In this document: in pieces, positions 19,241-32,220 of the stretch
How the letters are laid out: every line of letters begins with the position of its first letter
Position numbering within the stretch: the stretch's first letter is position 1
Assembly (NCBI GenBank): GCA_000697355.1
Contig: JNEN01001257.1
Location: forward strand, 1 to 64,000
Length of the DNA: 64,000 nucleotides
Direction: 5' to 3'
Origin: Syncephalastrum monosporum B8922
Taxonomy: Eukaryota; Mucoromycota; Mucoromycetes; Mucorales; Syncephalastraceae
Notes under the pieces: generated by a model
Told to the model about the DNA's origin: nothing
The model's input: only the letters and a program-made list of their open reading frames with translations
The model's database searches: none
Position numbers and translations under genes: made by a program

Positions 19241-21976
19241 TTACTGTAAGCAGTCAAACAGGATTTCTTCGCACTTGCGAACCCGCTCAGGAGTGGTGAT
19301 CTGGGAGGTCATGAGGTAGATTACATTGCCCAACGGACGGGCAAACAGGTTGATGCCTTGGCTTTCAAAGTTACCATAGCGCATTTTTTGAATGATGGAT
19401 TGCGAGATGAAAGAACTGTAGCCTATTTGATAAAAACGCTGTTAGTCTGTGCGCCATAACCCTTTTCTATATGCTTTACCTCCTTGCTCATCCTTGAGCT
19501 CGACTTTTAAAATGGAACCCAGGGCCATTACGTTGTCAACATTCTCAAGATGAGACAGCTTCTCTACCGTAGCCTTGTTCCACATGGACCAAACACCATT
19601 GTCCTTCCAGTCCTCGCGGTAGGACGTCCAGGGCGTAACCTTGTCGACACGCGCGAGTTCGTCCAGGTTTGCGATAGTCTCGTTAGCCACCGAGCAGCCC
19701 ATGGGGTGGGCCGTGTACGAGTGACCGTGCAGCAGACAGTCAGGCTTGTTGTCAGATAAGAAGATGTTAAAGATGGATTCCTTAGTCACCGTCAGGGCCA
19801 GGGGCAGCAGACCACCCGTCAGTGTTTTGGCATAGCCAACAATGTCAGGTCGCTAGTTCAAGATACATTGTCAGCATAGCTTGTGATATCTTCCCTCTTC
19901 CTTAACTTACCACACCGAGGAAGTCAGATGCAGAACGACGACCCAGTCTGTACCATCCGGCAAAAACTTCATCAAAGATCACAGGAAGGCCTTGCCAGTC
20001 CTTCGCCTCGCCGCTGGGCTTCGCGGTCTGTTGATAGCCGAGCAAGGACGCGCCGTCCTTACGGACGGTATCAACGAGGACGCGCTGGAACAAGGGGTCG
20101 ACAAACACCATACCGCCCGCGCCCATAATGATAGGCTCCATCAGAACTGCGCCAATGTTGATCTTCTTGGCGCGCAGGCTCTCGAGTTCCGACCGGATAT
20201 ATTTCTCATAGACTTGGGCGAGCTCGCTGTCGCGGGCGTGGCCACGAGTATCGACGGAGTAAATGTCATTAAGCGAAGGGTACACATACATGTCCTTAAC
20301 ATCCGGCGATGTCTGCATCACCTTGGGAATGCGCACAAAGGTCTGGCCGCGGCTGATGTGAACCGAGGGCGGCTGCAGCCAATGGCCACGAGGCTGATAC
20401 CACTGCACCTGCTCATTGTATACATTGGGAGGGCATGCGTCCATGGTACCGATCGTGTCGCCGTGGTAGGCGCCATCGATGCCCAAGACATCGACTTGGG
20501 TGGCGTTATCCCAACCGTAGCGCGTCGCGGTCGCCTTGAGGGCCATCTTGAGCGAGACTTCGAGCGCGGTTGAACCATTGTCCGAGATAAAGACACGGGA
20601 GGCCCACTCATCTTTGGCAAGAACCTTTTCGGCGAGCGAGAGGGCGGGTTCGTTGGTGGCCTCGGGAAACATGACATGGCCATAGCGGCCGGCGGCGGCT
20701 GCAGCGGCCAAAGTCAGCTTGGGATTCGCGTGCCCCAAGCCTTGGGTCCACCAGCTCGCACAGCTGTCAAACATGTCCTTGGCCCGGGTGACGCCAGTTG
20801 TTGGGTCCTTGCGGTAGGTCGTAAAGTAGTCATTGTACGCCGAATCAATGACGGTCGTCTCCTTGACCGTCTTGTGCTGTGTAAAGGGCCACCAAAAGAC
20901 GTCCTTTGATTTCTGGGCCATGGACTCGAGGCGGTCAAAGCGCTCGCCGTGGACGCGGTCGAGGTGGCGAATGACAGGGTCGAGGGCTTCGTCGAGCTGG
21001 GCATAGTAAGCAGAGAGGGAGGCTTGTTCCTTGACGGGGTCCTCGAGCATGGCAGGCGGGGCGGGCACGGTCGCGACATGTGTTTGGGGCAGCTGGCGGG
21101 CAAGCATTTCGTCATTTCTGTAGCGCGCATTGCGGAACAGCAGCAATGTGGGAATATCATAGCCGCGGACTAGCATGGATTCGTACGACGCCATCGTGGT
21201 GGAGATGCCACCCAGATTTGCGTCACCTACCAATACGGTGGGCAGGCGCAGGGGACGGTAAAAATCGCTCTGGGGTGTGCCTAACAATAAAAGATGATAG
21301 CGTGAGAATAACATTTACGTGTGATTTTTAAAGGACGCGTTTTACCTGACATCACAGGACTGTGAATACCGCCAGCAGTCTCGAGAAAGGCGAACATGCC
21401 TGCTGTTTTCTCACTCTTGGCCGCATATTCCTGCAGCTTGGCCCTGGTCCGATCAAGCAGTTCGCTGTCAAGTGGCGGCTAAACGATAATAGGATGGAGG
21501 AAAAAATTGATGGGGTCTGAGTCATTTTATCGATAACAGAGATAAGACATTCGTTTGTTCTTTGATGTTCTTACCTTGTCGGTGGCAATATGAGGACTAA
21601 CAGGGTCAGGGTAGGCATACAAGGTCTCGGTGGAAACAGTGCCTTGCGTGTAAGTCTTTACGTGCCTGAAATTAAAAAAAGAAAAAAAGAAGGTTTAAGC
21701 AAGTTTCATGTGGCATCACATTCAATTATGGCATCATGTGAAGTGCATATCTTTTCTGACAATAAAAGGAAAAAAAGATACTCACCTCGCGTCACTGTCA
21801 ACAGGGTAGCCCGTCTGCACCGGTTTCAAGTAGTAGACATCCCGGTTAGACTGTTTTCCCACCAGGGCAGCTGCACGGCACAGGCCAGTCGACAGAATGG
21901 TCTTGCCGACATTGGTGTTCGCAGCAAAGATCTGGTAGGCCTGGAATGCCCGAGTGGGATGGAATGGCACGGGCAT
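19241..21976 (-). CDS. BIO3-BIO1: Bifunctional dethiobiotin synthetase / DAPA aminotransferase
   Basis: Six exons (21786-21976, 21575-21665, 21346-21478, 19911-21280, 19480-19852, 19241-19422) join to 779 residues. Residues 1 to about 230 are dethiobiotin synthetase (BioD) with P-loop AANTNVGKT (18-26) and KPVQTGYPVDSD. The rest is a class III aminotransferase (BioA): WWPFTQHKTV, IDGAYHGDTIGT, VIFDEVFAGWYRLGR and PLP lysine Lys604 in GYAKTLTGG. It converts KAPA to DAPA and then to dethiobiotin. The fusion is known from plants and filamentous fungi; plant forms are mitochondrial. Its start faces BIO2 across 340 bp, consistent with co-regulation. Confidence 0.97.
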
Positions 21977-22316
21977 GAGAAAAAGAAGAAAGGCGTCAAG
22001 AAGAGGGTGGGCAGAAAGAAAGAAAGCAAGCAGACAAGTGTGGAGGGGAGTTACACGCCCGTTGTCCGACCCACCGCCCCCGTCGGGCTTGTCCGGAGAG
22101 CGGCAGGGCCCCCATTGTTGTCAGAGAAGGCGAGGAACAGATGAATCTTTTTTTTTTTTTTTTGGAGGGGGGGGGGGGGCCGACCAAGACCCGGCACCGC
22201 AACATTTGCAAATTTTGGGACGTCCCATTCAAAATGGGATGCCCCCCAAAACTATTCCCCTCTCCCTTTATCTCGTTTCTTTACTTTCTTTTCCCCACTT
22301 TTTCTACACTTAATAC
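21977..22316. promoter_or_regulatory. Bidirectional promoter of the biotin genes
   Basis: A 340-bp gap between divergent start codons. It contains a T16 run at 22148-22163 followed almost directly by a G13 run at 22167-22179, and a nested palindrome at about 22213-22251 (TTTTGGG...TCCCATT CAAA AATGGGA...CCCAAAA). The palindrome could be an operator or a hairpin in the BIO2 5' UTR; this is inference. Confidence 0.6.
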
Positions 22317-24088
22317 ATGTCCGCCCTGCGTCTCGCCACACACCCGCTGCGTTCAGCCCGGCGTTTCTATGGCTCGGCTACGCCCTCTCGCCTGGCTGCT
22401 GTTGCCCAGGCGACCGCCGCTGATCCTGCTGCTGCCACCCGGCCACCCGTCGCACCCGCTCAGTCGGCGGCGGCTCTGTATGCCGGTAGTCCTCTCAGAA
22501 ATGATTGGTCGCGCGAGGAGATCCAGGCGATCTACGACTCGCCTTTCATGGATCTGATGTACTATGGCGTATGTGAAAAATGACAGCAAAGCATGTGCTC
22601 TCTCGTGTTCGTTTGTCTCATTTGAAACCCCCCGGATGTAGGCCAAGGTGCACCGTGAAAACTTTAATGCGCGGGAAGTCCAGCAGTGCACGCTGCTCTC
22701 GATCAAAACCGGTGGCTGCACTGAGGACTGCAAGTACTGCCCTCAGTCGTCGCGGTACAACACTGTCGTCAAGGCTCAGAAGATGCTCGACTCGGGCGAG
22801 ATTATGGATGCTGCCCAACGCGCCAAAGACGCTGGTTCCACTCGGTACGTGGGACAAGAAAATTCGCGTCCAGGATTCAAATGCACACGCGAATTACACA
22901 TTACATATGCAGAAACCATTACTAATCACATCGTTCTTATATTGCAGGTTCTGCATGGGCGCAGCCTGGAGAGATCTCAAGGGCAGAAAGTCCAACTTCA
23001 GCAAGATTGTTGGCTATGTTAAGGCCATCCGGTAAGTACTGGAAACAGTCGACTAAACGATTAAGCGCTGGGTTCATCTCATGCTCATTCGGATCGGCTC
23101 GCTTTTCTTTGTATAGTGGCATGGGCATGGAGGTGTGCTGTACACTTGGCATGCTGAACGAGGAGCAGGCCAAGCAGCTGAAGGATGCTGGTCTTACCGC
23201 ATACAACCACAACCTCGACACGTCTCGGGAGTTTTATCCCAAGGTAAGACACTTGCTTGTTTCGTTTATCGCCTCCTGTATCGGGCTTTTTTTTTATCTC
23301 TGATGCTTAACATATTTTTATCTGTCTGTTAGATCATCTCGACACGTTCGTACGACGAGCGTTTGAAGACCATTGACAACGCTCAAAATGCGGGTATCTC
23401 CGTCTGCTCTGGCGGTATCATTGGCCTTGGCGAAGAGGAAGAGGACCGTGTTGGTCTGCTGCATACCCTGTCTAATCTGCCCAAGCACCCCGAGAGTGTG
23501 CCTGTGAATGCCCTTTTGGCTGTGCCTGGTACTCCGCTTGAAAAGCAAGAGGTATGTTCGAGAGATAGACAAATATGGAATGATCGATAGTTGGGTTGAG
23601 TTGGCGGGGGGGGAGAAGAGAAAGAGAACAGAATGGGGAAGGAAATCATTCGGTCATTGATACAACCGTGTCTCGTATTATAATGTTTACTTATATTTAT
23701 CATTATTTCTTGTGTAGCCTGTTACTGTGTTTGAGATGGTGCGTATGATTGCCACCGCGCGTATCATCATGCCCCAGTCGATGGTGCGTCTGTCTGCGGG
23801 TCGTGTGCGATTCTCGACCGCGGAGCAGGCCATGTGCTTTATGGCTGGCGCCAACTCGATCTTCACCGGCGACAAGCTGTTGACCACGCCCAACAACGAG
23901 TTCACTGATGATCAAAAGATGTTTGACCTCTTGGGTAAGCTAATTTCTTGTTGGTGTCCGATGAAAATGTCGCTAAGCCTTTTACAGGTCTTGTGCCTAA
24001 ACCCCCCAATTTCGAGCAAGGCTCGGACAAGGCTGAACAGCCCGTCTACCAGAACGGCGTCAAGATCAAGGCCGAGGTTGAAGCATAA
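22317..24088 (+). CDS. BIO2: Biotin synthase
   Basis: Seven exons (22317-22568, 22642-22844, 22948-23031, 23117-23243, 23333-23551, 23718-23934, 23988-24088) join to 400 residues. The first ~55 residues are Arg/Ala/Ser-rich ([18 protein letters not shown]), a likely mitochondrial presequence. Radical-SAM cysteines are Cys110, Cys114 and Cys117 in CTEDCKYC. Other family blocks are [36 protein letters not shown] and [12 protein letters not shown]. It inserts sulfur into dethiobiotin, the last step of biotin synthesis, using iron-sulfur clusters. It is head to head with BIO3-BIO1. KAPA synthase (BioF) is not in this window. Confidence 0.98.
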
Positions 24089-24729
24089 AAGTGTAGTGTT
24101 TATATACAATCGGGTTGTACTGTGTATGTTTTATATATGATGGATTTCCTTCTTTTTCAGCGTTTTCATTTCCCAATTTCCTTTTGATCGCTTTATACTT
24201 TGTATTTACCAAAAGAATTCGATTTGCGTTACTTTGGTCTGGTTACACACGCCCAATGGATGGCCACTCGTTTTCGCTGGACAACAACGAACCCCCTCCC
24301 TCTTTACACTTGTTTTTTTTGCTCTCATCTTGCGCGCGGGCATCTGGGATCAATCTTCCCCCGCAAACCCTTGTCTTTCCTTTACTCTTGCTCTCAGGAC
24401 AACGCTTTCTGCTTAGCCTTGTCGTCGCATTCGAATCCCTACATCTAAACCTAATTCCGACCTCTTTAATACAACTCATCTCACTTCCACATCCTCACTC
24501 AAAGCGACTCGCCGAGTCCAATCTCCCACAAACCAAACCGAATTTAACCAAACCAGACCTTCTGACCCTATCTATCTCTCTCTCTTTCTACCTTCGCTCT
24601 CTACTGTCGGTACTCAATCACCTCTTCCTTCTTCCCTCGCCCCCCTTCAATAACTGCTTCACTCTCTCTCTCTCTCTCTCTCATTCCTAACAACCTTGCC
24701 TTTAGCTTCACTTCTGTATATCATTCGAA
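24089..24729. other. Intergenic / pyrimidine-rich leader of CYRI
   Basis: A strongly C/T-rich stretch with a (CT)10 run at about 24662-24681 just before the CYRI start. It is likely the promoter and 5' UTR; fungal promoters often have such pyrimidine tracts. Small ORFs here have low-complexity Leu/Ser/Pro content and are not considered genes. Confidence 0.6.
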
Positions 24730-26127
24730 ATGGGTCAACTATTGTCAAGTCTCAGTCTGCGTAGTGGCGATGTGATGGTGCCTGAACTTGGCTTTGATAT
24801 TGAAAGTAAGTGCAGACGACAATATAACCTTAGGATTATATTACTTCTTTCATTTTCAATCAAAACCCCCACAGTCAACACACCTATTGACACTTGTGTA
24901 CTTACTTTAACTTTATCATCTACCAACCTGCCAAAAAAAAAAAAAAGACGCCAAGCCATCCTCAGAGGAAAGTCATCTTTACAACGAACTGTTTGAACTC
25001 CTGGTGCAACCTGGCCCGTCTTTACTCAACGCGTTGAGAAACTACAAGTCTGCCTCAGTCTTGGTGCGCACGGCCATCGCCTCACCCACAGAAGAGAATG
25101 AAGACAACGCATGGCAAGCCGTGCTGCCAATCGTCGACATGCTGCGAGAATTCTACGGATACGCTTCAGATTTACGTACGCATCACCATGAATCATTTAC
25201 GCGCTGATTTGTTTTCGTCGTGAGATACTGACGACACACTTTTTGTTTATACAAATATTATTCTACAGAGGAAGGCGTGCCACGTCTGCTGGATGTCCTT
25301 TGCCAAGGGGACGTTTCCAGAAACTTGGAGAAGCACCAGGGTCTGACAAAGCTGTTTGCCGACATACTGGATTTTGTATTTGAGTTTGATCACCTCAAGG
25401 TAAGTTGTCCTTTTAAGCACGTGTGCACACATGCAAAAAATCAAAAATCAAATTACAATTTGAGCTCATCACAACGCCCTTTATTCTGTCCTATACTAGA
25501 CTCACAGCCCGACCCTGCAAAATGATTTCTCATACTACAGACGCATGTTGCAACGTGGTCGATATGGCGCTTCTGGTCGTCAGTCCATGGCCGACGAAAG
25601 CATGTCGGACCTCCGCTCTGCAATGGTCGAAGACGACCAGGCAAACCGCATCTCACTCTTCATCGCCTACCCAACACCCATGTTGAAGTGCGTGATTGAT
25701 ACCACGACCGATTATGTGACCAAAAATAAGCTGCAGCGGCCTGTTGGCGAATGCCTCGCTGCAGTCTGGGCAACCTGCTTTGGTACTGTCAACAAGAAGC
25801 GGACACTGCGTCCGGAGATTGTCGCATTTTGCCTCAAGGTCATGGTCGTCTCTATTATCCTTTATGATCACATCGACCCCAGCGGTGCTTTCTCTAAAAA
25901 CTCACCTATTAATGTAAGTTTGCTTTATTAACTTTGACACGCTGCTCACCACATGGATTTAGATTAAAAACTCGGTCAAGATGATCCAGTCCGTAAACAC
26001 CAACACGTTCAATATTCCTGAGGAATCAAGTGCCACAAATCTCATGTCTGCCCTGCGATATAACTCAAAGCACCTGAACGATGATTCGACGCCAAAAGGT
26101 GTCAAAAACCTGGTCATGGCCGCCTAA
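24730..26127 (+). CDS. CYRI: CYRI/FAM49 (DUF1394) Rac-interacting protein
   Basis: Five exons (24730-24805, 24948-25175, 25269-25399, 25500-25913, 25963-26127) join to 337 residues, close to human CYRI-B (about 324). Matches run the whole length: DILDFVFEFDHLK, LQNDFSYYRRML, NRISLFIAYPTPMLK, VVSIILYDHIDPSGAFSK and LRYNSKHLNDDST. Arg159-Arg160 correspond to the Arg pair that binds active Rac1 in CYRI-B. Gly2 in MGQLLSSLS fits the family's N-myristoylation site. In animals and Dictyostelium CYRI limits SCAR/WAVE-driven actin assembly at the membrane. The role in a walled fungus is unknown. Confidence 0.95.
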
Positions 26128-29100
26128 TTCAGTAACAGCCCTGCAACAGTCCTACTCCCCCTCTCCGTTTCCCCCCTTCCATCTGCATCAAAAGAAAAAA
26201 GAGACCCCTTCTTGATATTCTTAAATACTATTCTACTTTATTGTACTCTTCTCTTACTTTACTTTTTCCCATCTGTTTCCTTTTGCTTCGTGGGTGCATT
26301 TTATTGTGTTTATCAACCTGCATGAACCGTAACCGAAATACCGGTACTTGATTTCCCGATTGCCGCTTGAGATTCAAATGCACGGGGAAGCAAAATAGAG
26401 TCTCGGCCCCCTCCCCAAAGTTCCTCCCTCATCCACCGTGGGTGGTTGTAGTCTCTCGTGGTAATCTACTCTCGCCGATTGCTAGTTCAAGGGTTTACTT
26501 CACATACAAAATGCATTTGGCTCAGTTTATCATTCGCTGCGCAACACGTGCGGCGGTGTGCTAGTTTACTAAGATAGGATAATGTTTATGTGCACAACAG
26601 TCAGGAATTATGATACTGATCAATAGGTGCTGGACAACAGGGTAAACTATAAGCACTAATGCAAGGGTAGTAAGGTTCATGTATGGGCAATTACAAGTGT
26701 GGTACATAACGAAACTTCCGTAGCTCAAACCTAAAGAGTGGTGGACTTGCTTCACTTGTGCGCTCGCGTGTACATATTCCTCAAATATGAACAAGGATGT
26801 ATCCATAAAAGAGGATAATAGGCTGACTGTCAGCTTGATGCTTAGATATAGTTAAAGATTAATCGCTGTGTTAGGTATGCACGTGATCCTTCATGTACGA
26901 TATAAGCCTATGGTATCTAACATATTTGTGCCGATCACCAAACTTATGGAGGGGGTGACTATTAACTTTCCAAAAGATATAGCATCAGATATCACGAAGC
27001 ATGCCAGATTGTATAAGTTGATTGCCGCTTACTACGTTCGCTATTTTGTTGCAGTAGCCAGTTCTAGAAATGAAAGAAACAGTTACATATGACGTGCAGT
27101 TTTCTATGAGACCAGAAAAGCGACAGACCAATTAATGTCATCAAATATCATACGGAATACCTACCTTCTAAACATCTGATGTCTCTTGTATAGACACAGG
27201 CGCTGCTGCTAACAGTTCGGACATATCATGTGTCATATTGCCTCGCCATAAAAGACCTAGAAATAATTTCCCATATGATGTGATAAGGTCAATCTTCTAC
27301 AAGATTTCTTATTTTTTATCTTAAGCATATCCATTCCATAGTATTTATATACCTTAAATGATACGATAAATCCATTCAGATCAGATTCTCACGATTTCTT
27401 TCTATAGGTAGGGCGCGCACTATATTAAACCAGCTATCGTGCAAAATACGGACACATTATACGCTACAGGAAACATGTGAATTCTCCTCTCCTTTCTAGA
27501 GTACACATGCGCATCATTTTACTCATATGTATATATAAGTTCTTGAAAGAGATGGGTTTCTTTTACTCATACTAATGTGCATGCTGCAACTGCTATTAAA
27601 AATTTCATGCTACTACGCGTCATATCGTAGAGAATTATACAACCGAAGTATTAGCACTACTATCAATGAAACAACATTTCCATTAGAACGAGTTTTACCG
27701 GCTCTGGTGGCCACATATACCGGGTGCAGATGTGAATTGCGTAAGGAGACGATTACCGTATACGGGCTCTAATTGAAATACCACACGCGGCTTCAGTATG
27801 TACTGTTACATAGACTAATAAAACGCAAATCACGGGTCCTTCTTTTACACTCGTCTTTTCTTTTGCTGTTTTGTCATGACCTTTTATACATAGTTCGTTT
27901 TATTCCCTCAAGTGTCAACTTTTAGGACGTGCGGAAACTTAATCCAAATTTGGACACGGAAAAAACTCGGCACGTGATGTCTAGATCATGCCTGAGCGAT
28001 ATACCAAAAGACATATTCCTCTACAAGTTGCATATACCTCCAGTAATCTGGACTTCTCATAAAGTACAATGCTCCAAAGAAAATATAGACCATTTTTCAA
28101 TCAAAATGTAGAAAATCGAGAGGCAGACGTATACTGGAGATTTACATATGGCTGTCACTATAGCCAATCCATCATTAGTGACGAGCAAACCGAAGAAACC
28201 GGGTAGCCCGAAAGGCCTGCCAAACGGCATCACAGGAAGAAAGCAATCTTCATACACAACCACTATTGCCATCGTAGTGGCAACAAAGGGACCAGAAAGG
28301 AAGCTGTACCTGGAGGCGTTCGAAACATCCAGAAAGAATAGAAGAAGATTGGGTGCAAACGTCGTTTAACAGGTCGCTGCTATCGGGAAACTCCATCCGA
28401 GATTTACTTCGTTTATGAGAACGATCAGTCAGGACATTTCGCTAGTAGCACCAAAGACATGCAGCACATCCGCAAACCGAGAGGGGTCCGCGCCAAACAT
28501 ATGCAGCATACTAGGATCGGTTACTACCGCGTGATCCGGTATCACGGCACAAGCATGCAAATGCTGAGCCCATCGAGCAAGAACATACAAAGTGTAAGTA
28601 CAAAGTACAAACATGCATAATTCTGTCTGCAATATGGATTATGCTGGATAAGGTGGAAATAGACCATGGACAATATGGTATGCTTGCCTATTCGTGTAAA
28701 GTTGACGAAGCAGCTGAACGACCATATAAACACAAACGTATTTCCGGAAGTACGAGAGGCGATTTCCACATGGATACGGATACCCTTACGCGGACCCACT
28801 AGGTCCCCAATAATGATTTTTTAATGCGGCATCCAATAGGACCGATGATACTGCAAACACGGGTACCCTTTGCGATCTGTGTAAGGCGATGATGATCGTT
28901 CTCAATAACAATATATGTACTCTTGGAAAAGGGTTTTACACACAGGACAAGCAAGGACCCTTCGAGAGCTTACTTCTTCGCTCGCTGAGGATGACCAGAG
29001 AGTTAGAGATCGAACAGCAATATAAGGACTGCACTTAAAAATGGCTTCATTTTTTCGTCTCCAACGACTTGACAACGAATTGCTACTTTTGTTCTCATTT

Positions 29101-30080
29101 AAAAACTATCTGTACGTCTTTCGAAGTATCCGTTTCCCCAGACAAAAAGCATGACAGCCGAAATCATATGCATATTCTCTTGCTAATTGCAACTTGGTTC
29201 GGATTCGTATTGACAGAAACATAACGAGTTCTTCTCGTAAGTATTAAAATTGACTCAGACGAGATCAGCTCGAAGCATCAACAATGAATATGAGATAAGT
29301 TTTGCTTCAATTAATCGATTGATTTGAAGTCATTCTTCTGTGTTCGCTCGAAAGTGAAATACACAAAAAAATGCTTAAGGCATGTAGGAGCGAATAGCGA
29401 CATTTTAAGCTGGGAGGAACTAACACATATATATTTGCTTGTAAATGTAAAGCAGATTACGCACGACCCCTCTTCGAAGTCGACTCTTTAAATGTTGATT
29501 TTTGGGTTGTTAATAGATACATAAATACCCACATAATTTTAAAGGACGCCTTGTCTGCATGACTGGACGTCTAAATGAATGAAGAAAACATATCGAACAA
29601 TCAGCAATGGAAGCTTAAAATGCCTTCCTGTTTGATTTGCCATGCGACTGTATCTCCGCCAAGTTCAATAAGGAACGGGGCTCTCATTGGTTCACTCAAT
29701 CTCCGCACTGGATACCGACAGTGAGTTGCTTTAAAGTGCTCTTTGTAAAAGGCAAAGCAATGAACATTATGTTTGTCTCTTTTTTTCGAGCCGAGCTTTT
29801 CAGACGGTAGCATCAAGAGGCAGCTGTATAGCAGTATATCTGCATAACGAAATGTGAGAGGATAGGGTGGAATTCTCTCTTAAATAGAGACACTAAGAAA
29901 TATACGAATCAGCGGGGATGGGATCTGCAAACTGGGCAATGCCTGATATGGGCAATGCATTCTGATTTCGGTGCGTGACTCCATCTCGCACCATCATCAA
30001 AAGCTCCTTCATTTGGATTTGCTTTTCAACCCTTGATTCCCCGTTCTTTACCTGCTTCTTCCTTTCTTTCCTTGCACTTT
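26128..30080. other. Gene-poor AT-rich region
   Basis: About 4 kb with no recognised gene. The longest notable ORFs (28148-28369 plus; 28542-28799 minus) lack known motifs. The block 28150-28560 is less AT-rich and codes for basic peptides (KPKKPGSPKGLPNG) in one frame, which could be a decayed gene or mobile-element remnant. No LTRs, terminal repeats or RNA genes were found by eye. Confidence 0.55.
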
Positions 30081-31253
30081 ATGAATACCCAGATATCCAC
30101 ACCAGTCTGCAACAACGAGCCATATATCCAATGGATTTATGTAAGAATTCTGCATGACGCTCTGGCACATAACGACGGATTCTAAAAGTTTCTGTGCGCC
30201 GCTCTTTCAGATATTCTTCGGCCAGTGTGTCTCTGACTGGCAAGAGTGTCTTAGTTTATCCCTCGGATACCTCTCCATATTATGTTGGTTGAACGCGCAA
30301 ATGCCGTACGTTTTTACGCCCGCCTTCGCACATCATGGATCCTGTTGTTGACTTATGCGCACGCTTTATTTATTTTATCTTTTAGACAAGTGCTCAAGAA
30401 TTACCGTCTGCAAACGGCCGACTCTCTCAGTTTTACGTTTCTGGTTGTTTGGTTGACTGGTACGTGATTGGATGCAATGGCGATAGCGTAGCATGACGCA
30501 CAAATGGCTCACATGCTCTCAGGTGACGTGGCGAATTTTATCGGTTGCATCCTGACTGGTCAAATGAGCTTCCAGGTGTACCTTTCTATCTATTTTATTG
30601 CTATCGATACCGCGCTTTGTATTCAATGGCTCTACTACGTAAAATTCCCCGATAACTGGTTACGCCAATGGTTCGTCGGCAAGCAGGAGCACGTTACCCA
30701 CACCGAGCGCACGCCCCTCCTGACGGCTCGTGACGATGATACCCGCAGCACCGCATCCGATACTCAGCAGAAAAAAGCGACAGTATCCGCGACAAGAGCG
30801 CTGTTGATGATCGGCTTCATGTTTGTCCTTTCGTCTCCCGTGCATCTCGGCACGCAGGATACCCAGCCGCTCACAACTAATAACGACATGATGGTGGTGC
30901 TTCAAGATGCAGACAGCGATATTTGGATTGGCCGCTTCTTTGCCTGGCTTTGCACCGCACTTTATCTTGCTTCTCGGTTACCCCAAATTTGGCACAACTT
31001 TTTTCACCGCTCGGTCGACGGTCTCGCGATGGCATTATTTTTATGCGCGGCGGCCGGCAATTTGACTTATACACTCAGTATTTTTATCAACCCCCACCAA
31101 ACACGCCAGAGCCTTCTTGAGGCTGTCCCGTACATCCTTGGCAGTTCCGGTACCCTACTCTTTGATCTCACCATCTACATCCAATATCGCCTGTACAATA
31201 CCGATACCCCTGAGAAGGCCCAGCTTCCCTTATCCGCCACTGAAGAAGCCTAA
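30081..31253 (+). CDS. PQ-loop repeat transporter (Ypq1/PQLC2-like)
   Basis: Four exons (30081-30140, 30211-30305, 30386-30459, 30523-31253) join to 319 residues. Two PQ-loop repeats are present: the first has Pro52-Gln53 in MPQVLKNYRLQTADSLS, split by an intron, and the second is RLPQIWHNFFHRSVDGLA. About seven membrane spans flank a hydrophilic loop (TERTPLLTARDDDTRS) that holds an acidic/dileucine-like ERTPLL sorting signal. The family exports cationic amino acids from vacuoles or lysosomes, so a vacuolar membrane location is likely. The ATG at 30081 was chosen because it gives a phase-matched first exon. Confidence 0.9.
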
Positions 31254-32220
31254 GGTTTCAAGGCTGTTAGACTTTGTATATACATTATACCCAAACAATT
31301 CCTCTACTATTACGTTCTCTTTCGCCTTTCGTCTTTCGTCTATTATCAATACACAAACGCTTTCAAGTTTGCATTTAATGATTTGTTACAACGTCTTCAG
31401 TCACAACATCAGCGTCGCCAGACATTGCGGGGAGTACCGAGAGTGGCCATTTCCTGCTCACATATTCTCTTGGATGCTGGAAAAGGATAAATTATATCAT
31501 ATTGTCGAGTATGACCCTGCAGAAAGAGTACGAGATTTACCACCAACAGTGTGAAATTTTAATAACAATGAGCGTTCAGCGACGAAGAGATAAAGGTGTA
31601 TATATGATATATAGAGATGACATTGCTATTATCTGACCCGATCAGATTGGTAACAGCACTCCTCGACTCTCATGCGATAAAGTCATCTGTAAGACCTCGA
31701 TGATATCCGGATGTCTTGCGAGTGAAAACAGCGTTCGTAAACTATGCGCTGACACGTCAGCTATTCATTATATCGAACTTTCTCTTCAACGTGGCTTACC
31801 GTCATTCAGCAATTAGTCTCTGTCGACCAGTGAGCTCACTCGGAGATCTGGTAGAAACAACTCGTGAAAACAAATATCTTTGTGACGGACGTGATACCTG
31901 CCTCCCACTAATACGTATCATTAAGCAGGGGCAAAATTTACTCAAAGGACAATTATACTCTGACGATGTCCTGTATACTATCCTTGATTGAAAGCCTTCT
32001 TCGTGCCTAAGGTATCTTCTTGACCTCACCACCCACATCAGATATTGTCATTCCAAACCGAAACTATTATATGACCCATGTGTTCGGCGAAAACTTCATA
32101 CTAGACTTTGCACATATAACTGATATGCCCAGAAGCTTTTCATTGCTGTGATAATCACGAAGGAGCTATTTACGAAATTGCAACTTACAAATAAAGTGTT
32201 ATGCTTTGTTTAGAACTTTC
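31254..32220. other. Convergent intergenic region
   Basis: Almost 1 kb between the PQ-loop gene (+) and the ATR gene 3' end (-). Only short ORFs occur. No RNA or mobile element was recognised. Confidence 0.6.

Noticed and set aside
22190..22260. Similarity of the biotin-promoter palindrome to sequence at 40281-40315 and to 3040-3110 (GTCCCAATT-like words), considered as one dispersed repeat family
   Set aside because: The shared words are short and AT-rich; alignment by eye does not extend.
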